Shown: positions 1 through 10,555, numbered from the stretch's first letter. The stretch: DNA of 64,000 nt from Burkholderiales bacterium PBB6 (GCA_002255925.1 NKIH01000001.1:124001-188000); one strand, 5' to 3'. Numbers and translations: made by a program. The notes: a model not told the origin generated them from the sequence alone.

Positions 1-610
1 CGATGCCACGCGCTTTCAGGAAACTGATGATGCGCTGGATCTCGATCACGGCGATCGGATCAACGCCGGCAAACGGCTCGTCCAGCAGGATGAAGCGCGG
101 CTGGGTGGCCAGCGCACGGGCAATCTCGACTCGCCGACGCTCACCGCCCGACAACGCTGGCGCGGGGGAATCGCGCAGGCCGGTCAGACTGAGGTCGTTC
201 AGCAGGCCGTCGAGCTGGCGCTGGATCTCGTCAGCCTTGAGCGGCTTGCCCTGCGGGTCGTACTGCAACTCCAGCACGGCGCGGATGTTCTCTTCGACCG
301 TGAGCTTGCGGAAGATCGAGGCTTCCTGCGGCAGGTACGACAAACCCAGGCGCGAGCGCTGGTGGATCGGCTTGCGCTCGATCTGCTGGCCGTCGATGCG
401 GATCTCGCCGGCATCACAGCGCACCAGGCCCACCACCATGTAGAAGGTCGTGGTCTTGCCGGCGCCGTTCGGGCCCAGCAGGCCCACCACTTCACCGGCG
501 CCCACCGACAGGTGCACATTGCGCACCACGGTGCGTGCCCCGTAGGCCTTGCGCAGGCCGGTGGCCTCCAGCCGGCTCTCGGCCGACCCCGCAACCGCCG
601 CGGTGCTCAA
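1..610 (-). CDS. lptB: LptB, LPS export ABC transporter ATPase (3' end outside window)
   Basis: This is the cytoplasmic ATPase of the LptB2FGC transporter that extracts lipopolysaccharide from the inner membrane. The minus-strand frame shows Walker A GPNGAGKTT near residue 46, the ABC signature LSGGERRR, and Walker B ILLDEPFAGVDP. About 203 codons are present of the usual 240-260; the stop lies beyond base 1. There is no ATG at the front. I place the start at TTG 610, which overlaps the lptA stop (TTGA) and has GGCGGAG a few bases upstream. The overlap implies translational coupling to lptA. Family assignment is firm; the TTG start is inferred. Confidence 0.92.
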   Translation of the reverse strand, partial: MSTAAVAGSAESRLEATGLRKAYGARTVVRNVHLSVGAGEVVGLLGPNGAGKTTTFYMVVGLVRCDAGEIRIDGQQIERKPIHQRSRLGLSYLPQEASIFRKLTVEENIRAVLELQYDPQGKPLKADEIQRQLDGLLNDLSLTGLRDSPAPALSGGERRRVEIARALATQPRFILLDEPFAGVDPIAVIEIQRIISFLKARGI

Positions 611-1212
611 CGAGCGTCTCCGCCGCTGCTGCGGTTGGTGGCCGGTGCCGGCGCGGGTTCAGGCTCGGCCGCCCGCGGCGTGAACACCAGGCGGGCCTTG
701 CCCGTGGTGCCCGGGCCGGTGGCGGCGCCGCCTTCGAAGACGATGGTGTCGGCGCGCTGGTCGTAGGTGATGGTGTCGGCGCTGGCTTCGTCAGACACCT
801 TGCCCGCGCGCAGCACGCGCAGCTTGGCACTGCCAACGAAGCGCACGCGCTCGTTGCCGCCGTCGTAGTCGATGCGGTCAGCCTCGGCTTCCACCACTTC
901 GTCCGGCCGGTCACGGCGCTGGCGGAAGCTGGCGGCCTCGCCGGCCTGGCCCACGGCACGGGCGACGAAGCGGCCCGGGGCCTCTTCACGCACCTCGATG
1001 CGGTCGGCCTTGATCAGCAAGCTGCCCTGGGTGACCGAGACATTGCCCTTGATGAGCGTGGTCTTGGTCTTCAGGTCGACGGAGGCCGCCTGCTTGCCGT
1101 CGCTTTCAACCACCATCGGCTTGTTGCGATCAGCCTTCTCCGCCCATGCCGCAGCCGTTGCGAGCAACGCAGCGCTGGCCAGCAGGGCACGAAACAGAGG
1201 GTGTGATGTCAT
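607..1212 (-). CDS. lptA: LptA, periplasmic LPS transport protein
   Basis: LptA bridges inner and outer membrane LPS-transport complexes in the periplasm. The 201-residue product begins MTSHPLFRALLASAALL, a Sec signal peptide ending near AWA-E, followed by an OstA/LptA beta-jellyroll domain (LIKGNVSVTQGSLLIKADRI, and later a TADTITYDQRADTIVFEG-like strand). The C-terminus is a low-complexity tail. The ATG at 1212 is preferred over a 27-codon upstream extension because it begins directly at the signal peptide. It precedes lptB, but lptC is not next door: it lies at 17.5 kb. Confidence 0.93.
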   Translation of the reverse strand: MTSHPLFRALLASAALLATAAAWAEKADRNKPMVVESDGKQAASVDLKTKTTLIKGNVSVTQGSLLIKADRIEVREEAPGRFVARAVGQAGEAASFRQRRDRPDEVVEAEADRIDYDGGNERVRFVGSAKLRVLRAGKVSDEASADTITYDQRADTIVFEGGAATGPGTTGKARLVFTPRAAEPEPAPAPATNRSSGGDAR

Positions 1213-1408
1213 TGGCGGGGCATGAAACTTGCAGACGATTCTACGCGCCTGAGCCCCGCCCTCGTGCACCAAGGTGGCAAATGGGGGGCACAAACAACGG
1301 GCAGCGTGTCACGCACTGACGCCCTGCGTGCAGCTTGCAGCGTGCCGCGGGCTGCCAACATCAAGCCAAGCGCCGCTGGCCGTCAGCCACCGGCGTCGCC
1401 CCGTCGGT

Positions 1409-2053
1409 TCAGCCGCGCGCCTTGCGGGCCTGCGCCACCAGGTAGTCGGTCACGGCCAGCGCCGCGGCATGGCTGCCCGTCAGCGCAGCCGAGGTCAGGA
1501 ACTTGCCCTGCACGCCGATGGCCGGCACGCCGTCCAGGCGCCAGGCTTCGGTCAGCTGCTTGGCCTGGCGGGCCTTGCCGATCACGCTGAACGACTTCAT
1601 GGTCTCGACCAGCTTGGCGCCGTCGACGCCGTTGGCCGCGGCAAACGCCAGCACATCGGCTTCGGTGTTCAGGCGCTTGCGTTCCACGTGGATGGCGTTG
1701 AACACCTTGCGGTGCAGGCTGTCGAGCAGGCCCAGCGCCTCCAGGGCGTAGAACAGCTTCTGGTGAAACTCATGGCTAGGCGTGAAGCCCACCGGCACGC
1801 GGCGCACCTGCACATCGGCGGGCTGCTTGCGGGCCCAGACGTCGAACTCGGGCTCCAGCGCATTGCAATGCGGGCAGCCGTACCAGAAGAACTCGGCCAC
1901 ATCGATCTTGCCGCTGGCCGCCACCGGCACCGGCTGGGCCAGGCGGGTGTACTGCGCCCCTTCCACCGGGGCGCCCTGTGCGCGGGCCGCTTGAGGCAGG
2001 CCGAGGGCCGCCGATGCAGCCAGGGAGAGGGCAGAAAAGTCGCGACGGTTCAT
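1409..2053 (-). CDS. dsbA: DsbA/DsbL-type thiol:disulfide interchange protein
   Basis: This is a periplasmic oxidase that inserts disulfides into exported proteins. The 214-residue product starts MNRRDFS, a twin-arginine-like signal ending near ARA. A thioredoxin fold follows, with CPHC at residues 60-63 after EFFWYG, a helical insert, and the cis-proline loop GVPAIGV. I chose the ATG at 2053 because the signal peptide starts there; the open frame extends 12 codons further upstream without support. It follows the SPOR gene by about 40 bases, so argS-SPOR-dsbA is probably one operon. Confidence 0.93.
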   Translation of the reverse strand: MNRRDFSALSLAASAALGLPQAARAQGAPVEGAQYTRLAQPVPVAASGKIDVAEFFWYGCPHCNALEPEFDVWARKQPADVQVRRVPVGFTPSHEFHQKLFYALEALGLLDSLHRKVFNAIHVERKRLNTEADVLAFAAANGVDGAKLVETMKSFSVIGKARQAKQLTEAWRLDGVPAIGVQGKFLTSAALTGSHAAALAVTDYLVAQARKARG

Positions 2054-2094
2054 GGCAGGCAATGGGTGAGGTGAAAAACAGCGGGGCAAAAAGC

Positions 2095-2796
2095 TCAGGG
2101 CTTCGGCCGGTCCACGGCCACCAGCGCCGATTCAGCGCCGGCAGACTTCAGACGCTCCTGCTGGGCACGGGCGTCGTCCTTGGTTTCAAACGGGCCGATG
2201 CGCACGCGGTGCACCGTGCGGCCGCTCTGCTCACGCTCGCTGACCTTGGCGGCAAATCCCTGCATGGCCAGCTTGGCGCGCTGCTGCTCGGCGTCGTCAG
2301 CGCTGGAGAAAGCGCCGGCCTGCACGAAGTAGATCGAGCCGTCCTTCACCGAACCAGGCGACGGCGTGGCCGCAACGGCCGGTGCCGGCGACTGGCCCGC
2401 CAGGATGGCGGCCGGATCACGGCTGGACTTGGCCGGCTCGGCGGCGGCGTCAGGCCGCGACGCCGGCTTGGCGGCTGCCGTGGCCGCAGAGGCCGGCGCA
2501 GCCACCACGGGCGCAGCCGCAGCGGGTGCCGAAGCGCCCGAGGCCGGCATGGCCGGACGCGGGGCCTGCTTGCCCGCCAGGCCGGCGTTCGGATCCCAGG
2601 TCTTGAGCTTCTCGGCCTCGGCGGCGTCTTGCTCGGCACTGCGGTGACCGACCTTGTCGACAAAGGGCACGGGCACCTTGGCGATGTAGAGGGCCACGCC
2701 CAGCGCCAGCGCCAGGCCAATCAGCAGGCCGACGATCAGGCCGAGCGCAAAACCGCCGCGCTGACGCGACAAGGACCGGGAAGCCAGGGCGTTCAT
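2095..2796 (-). CDS. SPOR-domain membrane protein (FtsN/DedD-like)
   Basis: This is a single-pass inner-membrane protein of 233 residues. The TM lies at about residues 15-38 ([20 protein letters not shown]). A long Ala/Pro-rich periplasmic linker leads to a C-terminal SPOR domain from about residue 160 ([21 protein letters not shown] ... [12 protein letters not shown]). SPOR domains bind denuded septal glycan, so a cell-division or envelope role is likely. The start ATG overlaps the argS stop by four bases (ATGA). FtsN identity itself cannot be claimed from this sequence. Confidence 0.9.
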   Translation of the reverse strand: MNALASRSLSRQRGGFALGLIVGLLIGLALALGVALYIAKVPVPFVDKVGHRSAEQDAAEAEKLKTWDPNAGLAGKQAPRPAMPASGASAPAAAAPVVAAPASAATAAAKPASRPDAAAEPAKSSRDPAAILAGQSPAPAVAATPSPGSVKDGSIYFVQAGAFSSADDAEQQRAKLAMQGFAAKVSEREQSGRTVHRVRIGPFETKDDARAQQERLKSAGAESALVAVDRPKP

Positions 2797-4505
2797 GCCG
2801 TCTCCTGCGCGGGGGTGTCGCGCGACATCTGGTTGGGGGCGCTGACGCCCAGCAGCGCCAGCGCATTGCGCAGCACCGTGCGGGTGGCCGACAGCAGCGA
2901 CAGCCGCGCGCGGGCCAGGGCCGCGTCGTCGACCAGGAAACGCTCGGCGCCGTAATAGCTGTGGAAGGCCGCGGCGAGGTCACGCAGGTAGAACGCCACG
3001 TCGTGCGGCGCCAGGTCGCGGGCCGCGTTCGCCAGCATCTCGGGGTAGTCGGCCAGCTTCAGCATCAGCGACAACTCGGTCGGCGCGGTCAGCAGGCTGC
3101 GGTCAGCCTGGGTCAGCGCGTCGGCCGTGATGCCTTGCGTTTCGCCCTGGGCCAGCACCGAGCAGATGCGGGCGTGGGCGTACTGGACGTAGAACACCGG
3201 GTTCTCGTCGTTCTGCTTCAGGGCCAGGTCGATGTCGAAGGTGAATTCGGTGTCGGCCTTGCGGCTGATCAGGAAGAAGCGCACGGCGTCGCGGCTGGTC
3301 CACTCGATCAGGTCACGCAGGGTGACGTAGCTGCCGGCGCGCTTGCTGATCTTCACCTCGGCGCCGTCACGCACGACGCGCACCATGGTGTTGAGCACGT
3401 AGCTCGGGAAGCCTTCCGGAATGCCCAGGCCCACGGCCTGCAGGCCGGCGCGCACGCGGGCGATGGTGCCGTGGTGGTCGGTGCCCTGGCAGTTGATGCA
3501 GGTGGTGTAGCCGCGCTCGAACTTGGCGACGTGGTAGCCCACGTCCGGCAGGAAGTAGGTGAACGAGCCGTCGGACTTGCGCATCACGCGGTCCTTGTCG
3601 TCGCCGTAGTCGGTCGACTTCAGCCACAGCGCGCCGTCTTGCTCGTAGGTCTTGCCCGAGGCCACCAGCTTGTCCACGGTGTCGGCCACGCGGCCCGAGC
3701 TGTAGAGGCTGGACTCGAGGAAGTAGCTGTCGAACTTCACGCCGAAGGCCTGCAGGTCCAGATCCTGTTCATGGCGCAGGTAGGCCACGGCGAACTGGCG
3801 GATGCTGTCGAGGTCGTCCGGATCACCGGAAGCGGTGAACTCGCGGTCATCGGCCTTGACGGTCTTGCGGGCAAGAAAGTCAGCGGCGATGTCGGCGATG
3901 TAATCACCGTTGTAGGCGCTCTCGGGCCAGCCGGCGTCACCGGGCTTCAGGCCCTTGATGCGGCACTGCGTGGAGGTCGCCAGCGTGGCTATCTGCACGC
4001 CCGCGTCGTTGTAATAGAACTCCCGCAGCACGTCGAAACCCTGGGTCTCGAACAGGTGGCTCAGGCTGTCGCCCAGCGCGCCCTGGCGGGCATGGCCCAC
4101 GTGCAGCGGGCCGGTCGGGTTGGCCGAAACGAACTCGAGCATCAGCTTCTGGCCGTTCGCGTCCTTCCAGCCGAAGCGCTCGCCGGCGCTCAGCACCTCG
4201 TCGACCACGGCCTGCTTGGCCGCGGGGGCCAGGCGCAGGTTGATGAAACCCGGACCGGCGATCTCGAGGCTGCTGACCCAGCGCTGCACGGCAGGCTGCT
4301 GGTTCAGGGCGGCGATCAGTTGTTCGGCCACGGCGCGCGGGTTCGAGCGCATGGGCTTGGCCAGCTGCATGGCAGCGGTGATCGCCAGGTCGCCATGGGC
4401 GGCCTGCTTGGGCGATTCGAATTGGGGGGTGAGGGCGGCGTCAGGGGCCAGCTGCGCGACCGCAGCGGCCAGCGCGCGCTGGAGCTCTGCCTTGGCTTGG
4501 ATCAT
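2793..4505 (-). CDS. argS: Arginyl-tRNA synthetase
   Basis: This class I synthetase charges tRNA-Arg in the cytoplasm. The 570-residue length is normal for bacterial ArgRS. The HIGH-type signature is [13 protein letters not shown], the KMSK-like loop is [13 protein letters not shown], and the C-terminal anticodon-binding helices end with [11 protein letters not shown]. The N-terminal Add-1 domain (residues 1-110) is present. It is first in a minus-strand run with the SPOR and dsbA genes, divergent from the kinase gene at 4693. Confidence 0.97.
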   Translation of the reverse strand: MIQAKAELQRALAAAVAQLAPDAALTPQFESPKQAAHGDLAITAAMQLAKPMRSNPRAVAEQLIAALNQQPAVQRWVSSLEIAGPGFINLRLAPAAKQAVVDEVLSAGERFGWKDANGQKLMLEFVSANPTGPLHVGHARQGALGDSLSHLFETQGFDVLREFYYNDAGVQIATLATSTQCRIKGLKPGDAGWPESAYNGDYIADIAADFLARKTVKADDREFTASGDPDDLDSIRQFAVAYLRHEQDLDLQAFGVKFDSYFLESSLYSSGRVADTVDKLVASGKTYEQDGALWLKSTDYGDDKDRVMRKSDGSFTYFLPDVGYHVAKFERGYTTCINCQGTDHHGTIARVRAGLQAVGLGIPEGFPSYVLNTMVRVVRDGAEVKISKRAGSYVTLRDLIEWTSRDAVRFFLISRKADTEFTFDIDLALKQNDENPVFYVQYAHARICSVLAQGETQGITADALTQADRSLLTAPTELSLMLKLADYPEMLANAARDLAPHDVAFYLRDLAAAFHSYYGAERFLVDDAALARARLSLLSATRTVLRNALALLGVSAPNQMSRDTPAQETA

Positions 4506-4692
4506 GCGCGGATTCTACGTTTGCCCCCTGCCGCCAACGCACCGGCCCGGAAAAGACTGCGCTCAGCCCGCCTGTTCGACGCACTGCACCGCCGCGAGCC
4601 GGGCGACGATCGGGGCCCGGGATGCCGCCCGGCGGCCTCGCCGCCTGCGGGTGTCGCCGCTGTCCTTGACCCATCACCAAGCCCCGCTGAAC

Positions 4693-6057
4693 GTGAACGA
4701 CTCTTCCGACCATGTGGTGACCACCGTGCCGATGGCGCGCAGCGGCTTGCCGACCCACATCGGCAAGTACACGGTGCAGCGCCGCCTGGGCGAAGGGGCG
4801 ACCAGCGAGGTGTTTCTCGCCCACGACGACTTTCACCACCGGGACGTGGCCATCAAGCAGGCCCGCGACAAGGCCGGGCAGTCGGCGCTGGAGCAGCGCT
4901 TCTCCAGCCGATTCTTCGCCGCCGAGGCCGAGCTGGTCGGCCGCCTGAACCACCCGAACGTGGTGCAGATCTTTGACGCGGTGAACGACCCCGTCGCCCC
5001 GTATCTGGTGATGGAATACGTGCCCGGTGTGACGCTGCGCGAGTTCTGCAGCCCGGCGAAGCTGCTGCCGCTGGAGCAGGTGGTGGAAATCGGCTTCAAG
5101 TGCGCGATGGCGCTGGGCTATGTCTACCGGCAGGGCATCATCCACCGCGATGTGAAGCCGGCCAACATCCTGGCCGTGATGGACGGCGACGAGGTCATCG
5201 ACATCAAGCTGACCGACTTCGGCAGTGCCCTGAACCTGACCGCCGACCAGACCCAGGTGCACCGGGTGGGCTCGCTGGCCTACATGTCGCCCGAGCAGCT
5301 CGACGGCGCGACGCTCGATTGCCGCGCTGACATCTATGCACTGGCCGCCGTGCTTTACCACCTGGTGGCAGGTCGTCCGCCCTTCCAGGCCGACACCCAG
5401 GGCGCGCTGCTGCAGCAGGTCTGGCATTCAGACCCGCCCTCATTGATCGGCTGCCGCGAGGGCGTGAGCGCGGCGCTGGACGGCGTCATCCAGAGCGCGC
5501 TGAACAAATCGCGTGAAGGCCGGCCGGCCGATTGGGAAAGCTTCGCCGCGTCGCTGTCGGCACTGATTGCGCAGCACCTGGTGCCGCGCGGCCGGCTGCA
5601 GAAGGTGCTTGATTCGGAGCGCTTCACGCTGCTGCGCTCGCTCGAGTTTTTCACCGGCTTTGACGACGTGGCCCTGTGGGAAGTCGTGCACCGCGCCCGC
5701 TGGCAACGCTTCCACTACGGCCACAAGCTGTTCAAGCGGGGCCAGGAGGGCCGCAGCTTCCACATCATTGCCCAGGGCGAGGTGGAGGTGTTCCGCGACG
5801 GGCAACGCGTGGCGCGGCTGGGCGCGGGCACGTCGGTGGGCGAAATGGCCTACCTCGCGCCCAACCCCGACCTGCGCCGCCACGCCACCGACGTCACCGT
5901 GGCCGAGCCGGCCACCACGCTGTGCTTCTCGCCGGACACGCTGGGCGCGCTGTCGGGCGAAACCCGGCACCGCTTCGACGAAGCCTTCATCAAGGTGCTG
6001 GTGCGCCGGCTGCATGCCGCGCACGAGGCCATGGCGCACCCTAGACGCATTCTGTGA
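4693..6057 (+). CDS. Serine/threonine protein kinase with C-terminal cyclic-nucleotide-binding domain
   Basis: This is a cytoplasmic Hanks-type kinase fused to a CNBD, about 454 residues. The kinase part has the glycine loop GEGATSEV, VAIK lysine 55, HRDVKPAN (Asp near 153), DFG (Asp near 175) and YMSPEQ. The CNBD runs from about residue 315 (HIIAQGEVEVFRDGQ ... GTSVGEMAYLAP). No TM or PASTA repeat is visible. I use GTG 4693; ATG 4732 is a good alternative, and neither has a strong ribosome site. The fusion suggests that cAMP or c-di-GMP-like ligands gate the kinase, but the CNBD could also be ligand-free. Confidence 0.9.
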   Translation: MNDSSDHVVTTVPMARSGLPTHIGKYTVQRRLGEGATSEVFLAHDDFHHRDVAIKQARDKAGQSALEQRFSSRFFAAEAELVGRLNHPNVVQIFDAVNDPVAPYLVMEYVPGVTLREFCSPAKLLPLEQVVEIGFKCAMALGYVYRQGIIHRDVKPANILAVMDGDEVIDIKLTDFGSALNLTADQTQVHRVGSLAYMSPEQLDGATLDCRADIYALAAVLYHLVAGRPPFQADTQGALLQQVWHSDPPSLIGCREGVSAALDGVIQSALNKSREGRPADWESFAASLSALIAQHLVPRGRLQKVLDSERFTLLRSLEFFTGFDDVALWEVVHRARWQRFHYGHKLFKRGQEGRSFHIIAQGEVEVFRDGQRVARLGAGTSVGEMAYLAPNPDLRRHATDVTVAEPATTLCFSPDTLGALSGETRHRFDEAFIKVLVRRLHAAHEAMAHPRRIL

Positions 6058-6194
6058 AGAAGGCGTGATCTGTTTGGGCGCGGTGTGCACCAAACGCCAC
6101 GTCCGCGCGTTTGTAGTGCTTGCCAGCACGGCGCGGGTCTGATTCCATGACGTGTGGCACTCATGCCCACCCACATCCCTAGGAAGGAGCACCC

Positions 6195-6515
6195 ATGAAA
6201 AAGCTGTTCACCGCTGTTCTGCTGTCTGGCGCCGCACTGAGCGTCTTCGCACAAGCCGCTGCCCCGGCCGCCCCCGCCGCCGCCGCCGAGAAGGCGCCGA
6301 CCGCGCAGCAAAGCAAGATGGGCTCGTGCAACAAGAACGCCGGCGAGAAGAAGGGCGACGAGCGCAAGGCCTTCATGAAGGAGTGCCTAAGCGCCAAGGC
6401 CGACGGCAAGACCGCCCAGCAGAACAAGATGAAGACCTGCAACGCCGACGCCAAGACCAAGGCGCTGAAGGGCGACGAGCGCAAGGCCTTCATGAAGGAA
6501 TGCCTGAGCAAGTAA
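6195..6515 (+). CDS. PsiF repeat family small periplasmic protein
   Basis: This 106-residue protein has a Sec signal peptide (MKKLFTAVLLSGAALSVFAQA), an Ala/Pro spacer, then two PsiF-type repeats. Each repeat has a Cys near its start (MGSCNKNA and MKTCNADA) and ends in KGDERKAFMKECLS. The family is named after a phosphate-starvation-inducible E. coli protein; its biochemical role is unknown. A strong ribosome site (AGGAAGGAG) precedes the ATG and a terminator follows, so it is probably monocistronic. Confidence 0.85.
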   Translation: MKKLFTAVLLSGAALSVFAQAAAPAAPAAAAEKAPTAQQSKMGSCNKNAGEKKGDERKAFMKECLSAKADGKTAQQNKMKTCNADAKTKALKGDERKAFMKECLSK

Positions 6516-6545
6516 GCGCTTCCGGCGCTGTCTGCGCCGCCTGCC

Positions 6546-6572
6546 AACGCCCGGTTCAGCCGGGCGTTTTTC
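6546..6572 (+). terminator. Rho-independent terminator after psiF-like gene
   Basis: A GC stem CGCCCGG / CCGGGCG with a TTCAG-type loop is followed by a T-run, about 30 bases after the PsiF-family stop. It may also serve the converging LysR gene. Confidence 0.8.
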
Positions 6573-6587
6573 ATTGGTGCCGCGCCT

Positions 6588-7511
6588 TCAGGGCGTCATG
6601 CTGGGCGGACGGCTCCAGTAGGCCGCGTCGCCATAGCTGTGCTTGAGGAAGTCGATCCACAGGCGCACGCGCAGCGGCAGGTGCCGGGCGCTCGGAAACA
6701 CGGCGTAGATGCCGTTGGGGGGTGCTGCGAACTGATCGAGCACGCTGACCAGCCGGCCAGCGGCCAGATCGCCCTGGACCTCCCAGGTGCTGCGCCAGGC
6801 CAGCCCCATGCCCTGCAGGCACCAGGCGTGCAGCACCTGGCCGTCGCTGCAATCCAGCCGGGCGCCGGGGCGCAGGTGGGTCACGCTGCCGTCCACCGCA
6901 AAGGCCCAGCCGCGGGTCTGGCTGGCGTCTGAGCTGAGCGTCAGGCAGGCGTGGCGCGACAACTCGGACGGATGTGCGGGCGTACCGGCCCGTTGCAGGT
7001 ACTCGGGCGTGGCCACGCACAGGCGGCGGTTGTCGGCCAGGCGCACGCTGATCAGCGACGAATCCGGCAGATCACCGACCCGCACCGCGCAATCAAAACC
7101 CTCGTTGACGATGTCGACCACGCGGTCCGACAGGTTCAGCGACAGGCTCACATCGGGGTGCTGAGCCAGAAAGCGCGGCACCAGCGGCGCCACGTGCCGC
7201 CGGCCAAAACCGGCCGGTCCGGTGATACGCAAGTGGCCACTCGCTTTCACGCCACCCTCTGAAACACTGGCTTCCGCGTTGTTGAAGTCAACGATCAGGC
7301 GCTGGCAATCTTCCAGAAAGGCGCTGCCCTCGTGGGTCAGGGTGATGCGCCGGGTGGTGCGCAGCAGCAGCTTCACCCCCAACCGCGCCTCCAGCGCGTC
7401 CATGCGGCGCCCGATGATGGCGGGCGCCACGCCCTCGGCCTGCGCGGCCGCCGTCAGGCTGCCCTTGGCGGCCACGGCCACGAAGGTTTCAATCTGCTTG
7501 AGTCGGTCCAT
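6588..7511 (-). CDS. LysR family transcriptional regulator
   Basis: This 307-residue regulator has an N-terminal winged HTH (LKQIETFVAVAAKGSLTAAAQAEGVAPAIIGRRMDALE in two parts) and a substrate-binding domain from about residue 90. It is transcribed divergently from the haloacid dehalogenase gene at 7609 across a 97-base AT-rich gap, the usual position of a LysR regulator and its target. The inducer is unknown; a 2-haloacid or glycolate-type ligand is an inference from context only. Confidence 0.93.
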   Translation of the reverse strand: MDRLKQIETFVAVAAKGSLTAAAQAEGVAPAIIGRRMDALEARLGVKLLLRTTRRITLTHEGSAFLEDCQRLIVDFNNAEASVSEGGVKASGHLRITGPAGFGRRHVAPLVPRFLAQHPDVSLSLNLSDRVVDIVNEGFDCAVRVGDLPDSSLISVRLADNRRLCVATPEYLQRAGTPAHPSELSRHACLTLSSDASQTRGWAFAVDGSVTHLRPGARLDCSDGQVLHAWCLQGMGLAWRSTWEVQGDLAAGRLVSVLDQFAAPPNGIYAVFPSARHLPLRVRLWIDFLKHSYGDAAYWSRPPSMTP

Positions 7512-7608
7512 GGCTGCGGAGGCCCTCGTCGGATTTGTGCGTCAAAGTCACAAATCCATGACTTTTCAGGTTGGTAATGTATTGCCAAGTATGGAATAAA
7601 TTGGCGAC

Positions 7609-8298
7609 ATGGAAAAGAGCCCCGCTCCCCGCGCTGTCTTGTTCGACGCGTACGGCACCTTGTTCGACGTCTACAGCGTCGGGCTGACGGCCGGGCAGCT
7701 CTTTCCCGGCGCCGGCGAAGCGCTCGCCCGCCTGTGGCGCGACAAGCAGATCGACTACACCCGCCTGGTGTCGATGAGCGGCACCTACCAGCCCTTCTGG
7801 GACCTGACCCGCGCCGCGCTGCAGGCCAGCGCCAGCCAGCTGGGCCTGGCCCTGACGGCCGAGAGCGAAGACCAGCTGATGAACCAGTACCGGCATCTCT
7901 CGGCCTTCCCGGAAAACCGCGAGGTGCTGCAGGCGCTGAAGGCGCGCGGCATTCCGACCGGCATCCTCTCGAACGGCGACCCCGACATGCTGGCTGTCGC
8001 CGTGCGCAGCGCCGGCTTCACCGGCCTGCTCGACCATGTGCTGAGCGTGCACGCCACGCGCCGCTTCAAGACCGACCCGGCTGCCTACCAGGTGGGCGTC
8101 GACGCCCTGGGGCTGCCGGCCCGCGACGTGCTGTTCGTCTCCAGCAACGGCTGGGACGCGATCGGCGCCACCTGGTTCGGCTACCGCACCCTGTGGGTCA
8201 ACCGCAGCGGCGCGCCGCTGGAGCGCCTGGGCACCACCCCGCATCACCAGGGCACGACGCTGCGCGACGTGCTCGACATCGTGGCTTCCGACGCCTGA
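7609..8298 (+). CDS. Haloacid dehalogenase, type II (L-2-haloacid dehalogenase family)
   Basis: This is a HAD-superfamily hydrolase of 229 residues. Motif I is [14 protein letters not shown] with nucleophile Asp13, motif II is [10 protein letters not shown], a Lys follows in [10 protein letters not shown], and the C-terminal [15 protein letters not shown] block is typical of type II 2-haloacid dehalogenases. These convert L-2-haloacids to D-2-hydroxyacids, for example haloacetate to glycolate. It lies between a divergent LysR gene and malate synthase G, which together suggest C2-acid use. Physiological substrate is not provable from sequence. Confidence 0.9.
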   Translation: MEKSPAPRAVLFDAYGTLFDVYSVGLTAGQLFPGAGEALARLWRDKQIDYTRLVSMSGTYQPFWDLTRAALQASASQLGLALTAESEDQLMNQYRHLSAFPENREVLQALKARGIPTGILSNGDPDMLAVAVRSAGFTGLLDHVLSVHATRRFKTDPAAYQVGVDALGLPARDVLFVSSNGWDAIGATWFGYRTLWVNRSGAPLERLGTTPHHQGTTLRDVLDIVASDA

Positions 8299-8353
8299 GC
8301 GTCGCGCCACACCCTGCTTTCATTCACCGATTCATCTTCCTGACGAGGCTCTC

Positions 8354-10555
8354 ATGACTGCACGCACCACCATCCACGGCCTGCAAGTGGCCACCGAACT
8401 GTTCCGCTTCATCGAAGACCAGGTGCTGCCCGGCACCGGCATCGACAGCGCGAGCTTCTGGGCCGGCTTCGACAAGATCGTGGCCGATCTGGCCCCGAAG
8501 AACGCCGCCCTGCTGGCCGAGCGTGACCGCATCCAGACCGAGATGGACGGCTGGCACCGCGCCCACCCCGGCCCCATCACCGACATGCCGGCCTACCGCG
8601 CCTTCCTGACGCAGATCGGCTACCTGGTGCCGGTGCCCGCGCAGGTGCAGGCCACGGCCACCAACGTTGATGCCGAGCTGGCCACGCAGGCCGGCCCGCA
8701 GCTGGTGGTGCCCATCCTGAACGCGCGCTACGCGCTGAACGCCGCCAACGCCCGCTGGGGCAGCCTGTATGACGCGCTGTACGGCACCGACGCCATCAGC
8801 GAAGCCGGCGGCGCCGAGAAGTCAGGCGGCTACAACCCGGTGCGTGGCGCACGCGTCATCGAGTTCGCCCGCAACTTCCTCGACCAGGCCGTGCCGCTGG
8901 CCGGCACCAGCCACAAGGAAGCCACCGGCTACCGCGTCGAGAACGGCCAGCTGGTGGTCAGCCTGAAGAACGGCCAGAGCGCCGGCCTCGAAACCCCGGC
9001 CCAGTTCGCCGGCTACCAGGGCGACGCGGCAGCCCCGCGCAGCGTGCTGCTGGCCCACAACGGCCTGCACATCGACATCCAGATCAACCGCGACACCGCC
9101 ATCGGCAAGACCGACGCCGCCGGCGTGGCTGACGTGGTGCTGGAAGCCGCACTGTCGACCATCCTCGACCTGGAAGACTCGGTGGCTGCCGTGGACGCCG
9201 AAGACAAGGTGCTGGCCTACAGCAACTGGCTGGGCATCCAGAAGGGCACGCTGAGCGAGCAAGTCGCCAAGGGCGGCACCACCTTCACCCGCACGCTGAA
9301 CGCCGACCGGCTCTACACCGGCCCGCAAGGCGGCGAAGTGCGCCTGCACGGCCGCTCGCTGATGTTCGTGCGCAATGTGGGCCACCTGATGACCAACCCG
9401 GCCGTCCTGTGGGGCGCTGAAGGCCGCGAGATCCCGGAAGGCATCATGGATGCGGTGGTGACCACCACCATCGCCCTGCATGACCTGCAGCGCCACGGCG
9501 CCAACGGCCTGTGCAACTCGCGCCAGGGCTCGGTCTACATCGTCAAGCCGAAGATGCACGGCCCGACCGAAGTGGCCTTCGCCGCCGAGCTGTTCACCCG
9601 CGTCGAGCAGCTGCTGGGCCTGCCGGACAGCACCGTCAAGCTGGGCATCATGGACGAAGAGCGCCGCACCAGCGTCAACCTGAAGGCCTGCATTGCCGCG
9701 GCCGCCAGCCGCGTGGCGTTCATCAACACCGGCTTCCTCGACCGCACCGGCGACGAGATGCACACCGCCATGCTGGCCGGCCCGATGATGCGCAAGGGCG
9801 ACATCAAGTCGAGCGCCTGGATTGCCGCCTATGAGCGCCGCAACGTGCTGATCGGCCTGCAATGCGGCCTGCGCGGCCGCGCCCAGATCGGCAAGGGCAT
9901 GTGGGCCATGCCCGACCTGATGGCCGCCATGCTGGAGCAGAAGGTGGGCCATCCGAAGTCGGGCGCCAACACCGCCTGGGTGCCGAGCCCGACGGCCGCC
10001 ACGCTGCATGCGCTGCACTACCACCAGGTCAGCGTGGCCGGTGTCCAGCAGCAGCTGGAGCAGGGCGACGCCGCCGCGGCATCCACCGTCAGCGAAGACC
10101 TGATGGACAACCTGCTGACCATTCCGGTGGTGGCACAGGCCAACTGGTCGGACGCCGAGCGCCAGCAGGAACTCGACAACAACGTGCAGGGCATCCTCGG
10201 CTACGTGGTGCGCTGGGTCGACCAGGGCGTGGGCTGCTCCAAGGTGCTCGACATCCACAACGTCGGCCTGATGGAAGACCGCGCCACGCTACGCATCTCC
10301 AGCCAGCACATCGCCAACTGGCTGCACCACGGCGTGATCAGCGAGACGCAGGTGCGCGACTCCTTCCAGCGCATGGCCGCCGTGGTGGACGGCCAGAACG
10401 CCGGCGACGCTGCCTACAAGCCGCTGGTGGCCAACCCGCAGGGCGCCGCCTTCCAGGCTGCCCTGGACCTGGTCTTCAAGGGCAAGGAACAACCGAGTGG
10501 CTATACCGAGCCGCTGCTGCACGCCTGGCGTCTGAAGGTCAAGGCGGGCGCCTGA
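8354..10555 (+). CDS. glcB: Malate synthase G
   Basis: This enzyme condenses glyoxylate with acetyl-CoA to malate in the cytoplasm. The 733-residue length and the TIM-barrel signatures fit the monomeric G isoform: [29 protein letters not shown], and [16 protein letters not shown], containing the acidic catalytic region. It lies 55 bases after the dehalogenase and is followed by a clear terminator, so the two may share a transcript. It provides the exit for glyoxylate made from glycolate. Confidence 0.97.
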   Translation: MTARTTIHGLQVATELFRFIEDQVLPGTGIDSASFWAGFDKIVADLAPKNAALLAERDRIQTEMDGWHRAHPGPITDMPAYRAFLTQIGYLVPVPAQVQATATNVDAELATQAGPQLVVPILNARYALNAANARWGSLYDALYGTDAISEAGGAEKSGGYNPVRGARVIEFARNFLDQAVPLAGTSHKEATGYRVENGQLVVSLKNGQSAGLETPAQFAGYQGDAAAPRSVLLAHNGLHIDIQINRDTAIGKTDAAGVADVVLEAALSTILDLEDSVAAVDAEDKVLAYSNWLGIQKGTLSEQVAKGGTTFTRTLNADRLYTGPQGGEVRLHGRSLMFVRNVGHLMTNPAVLWGAEGREIPEGIMDAVVTTTIALHDLQRHGANGLCNSRQGSVYIVKPKMHGPTEVAFAAELFTRVEQLLGLPDSTVKLGIMDEERRTSVNLKACIAAAASRVAFINTGFLDRTGDEMHTAMLAGPMMRKGDIKSSAWIAAYERRNVLIGLQCGLRGRAQIGKGMWAMPDLMAAMLEQKVGHPKSGANTAWVPSPTAATLHALHYHQVSVAGVQQQLEQGDAAAASTVSEDLMDNLLTIPVVAQANWSDAERQQELDNNVQGILGYVVRWVDQGVGCSKVLDIHNVGLMEDRATLRISSQHIANWLHHGVISETQVRDSFQRMAAVVDGQNAGDAAYKPLVANPQGAAFQAALDLVFKGKEQPSGYTEPLLHAWRLKVKAGA

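Noticed and set aside
2961-4976. 671-codon frame antisense to argS
   Set aside because: Shadow frame running through argS and into the kinase gene; composition typical of antisense.
8822-10258. 478-codon frame antisense to glcB
   Set aside because: GC-driven shadow; no ribosome site and no family features.
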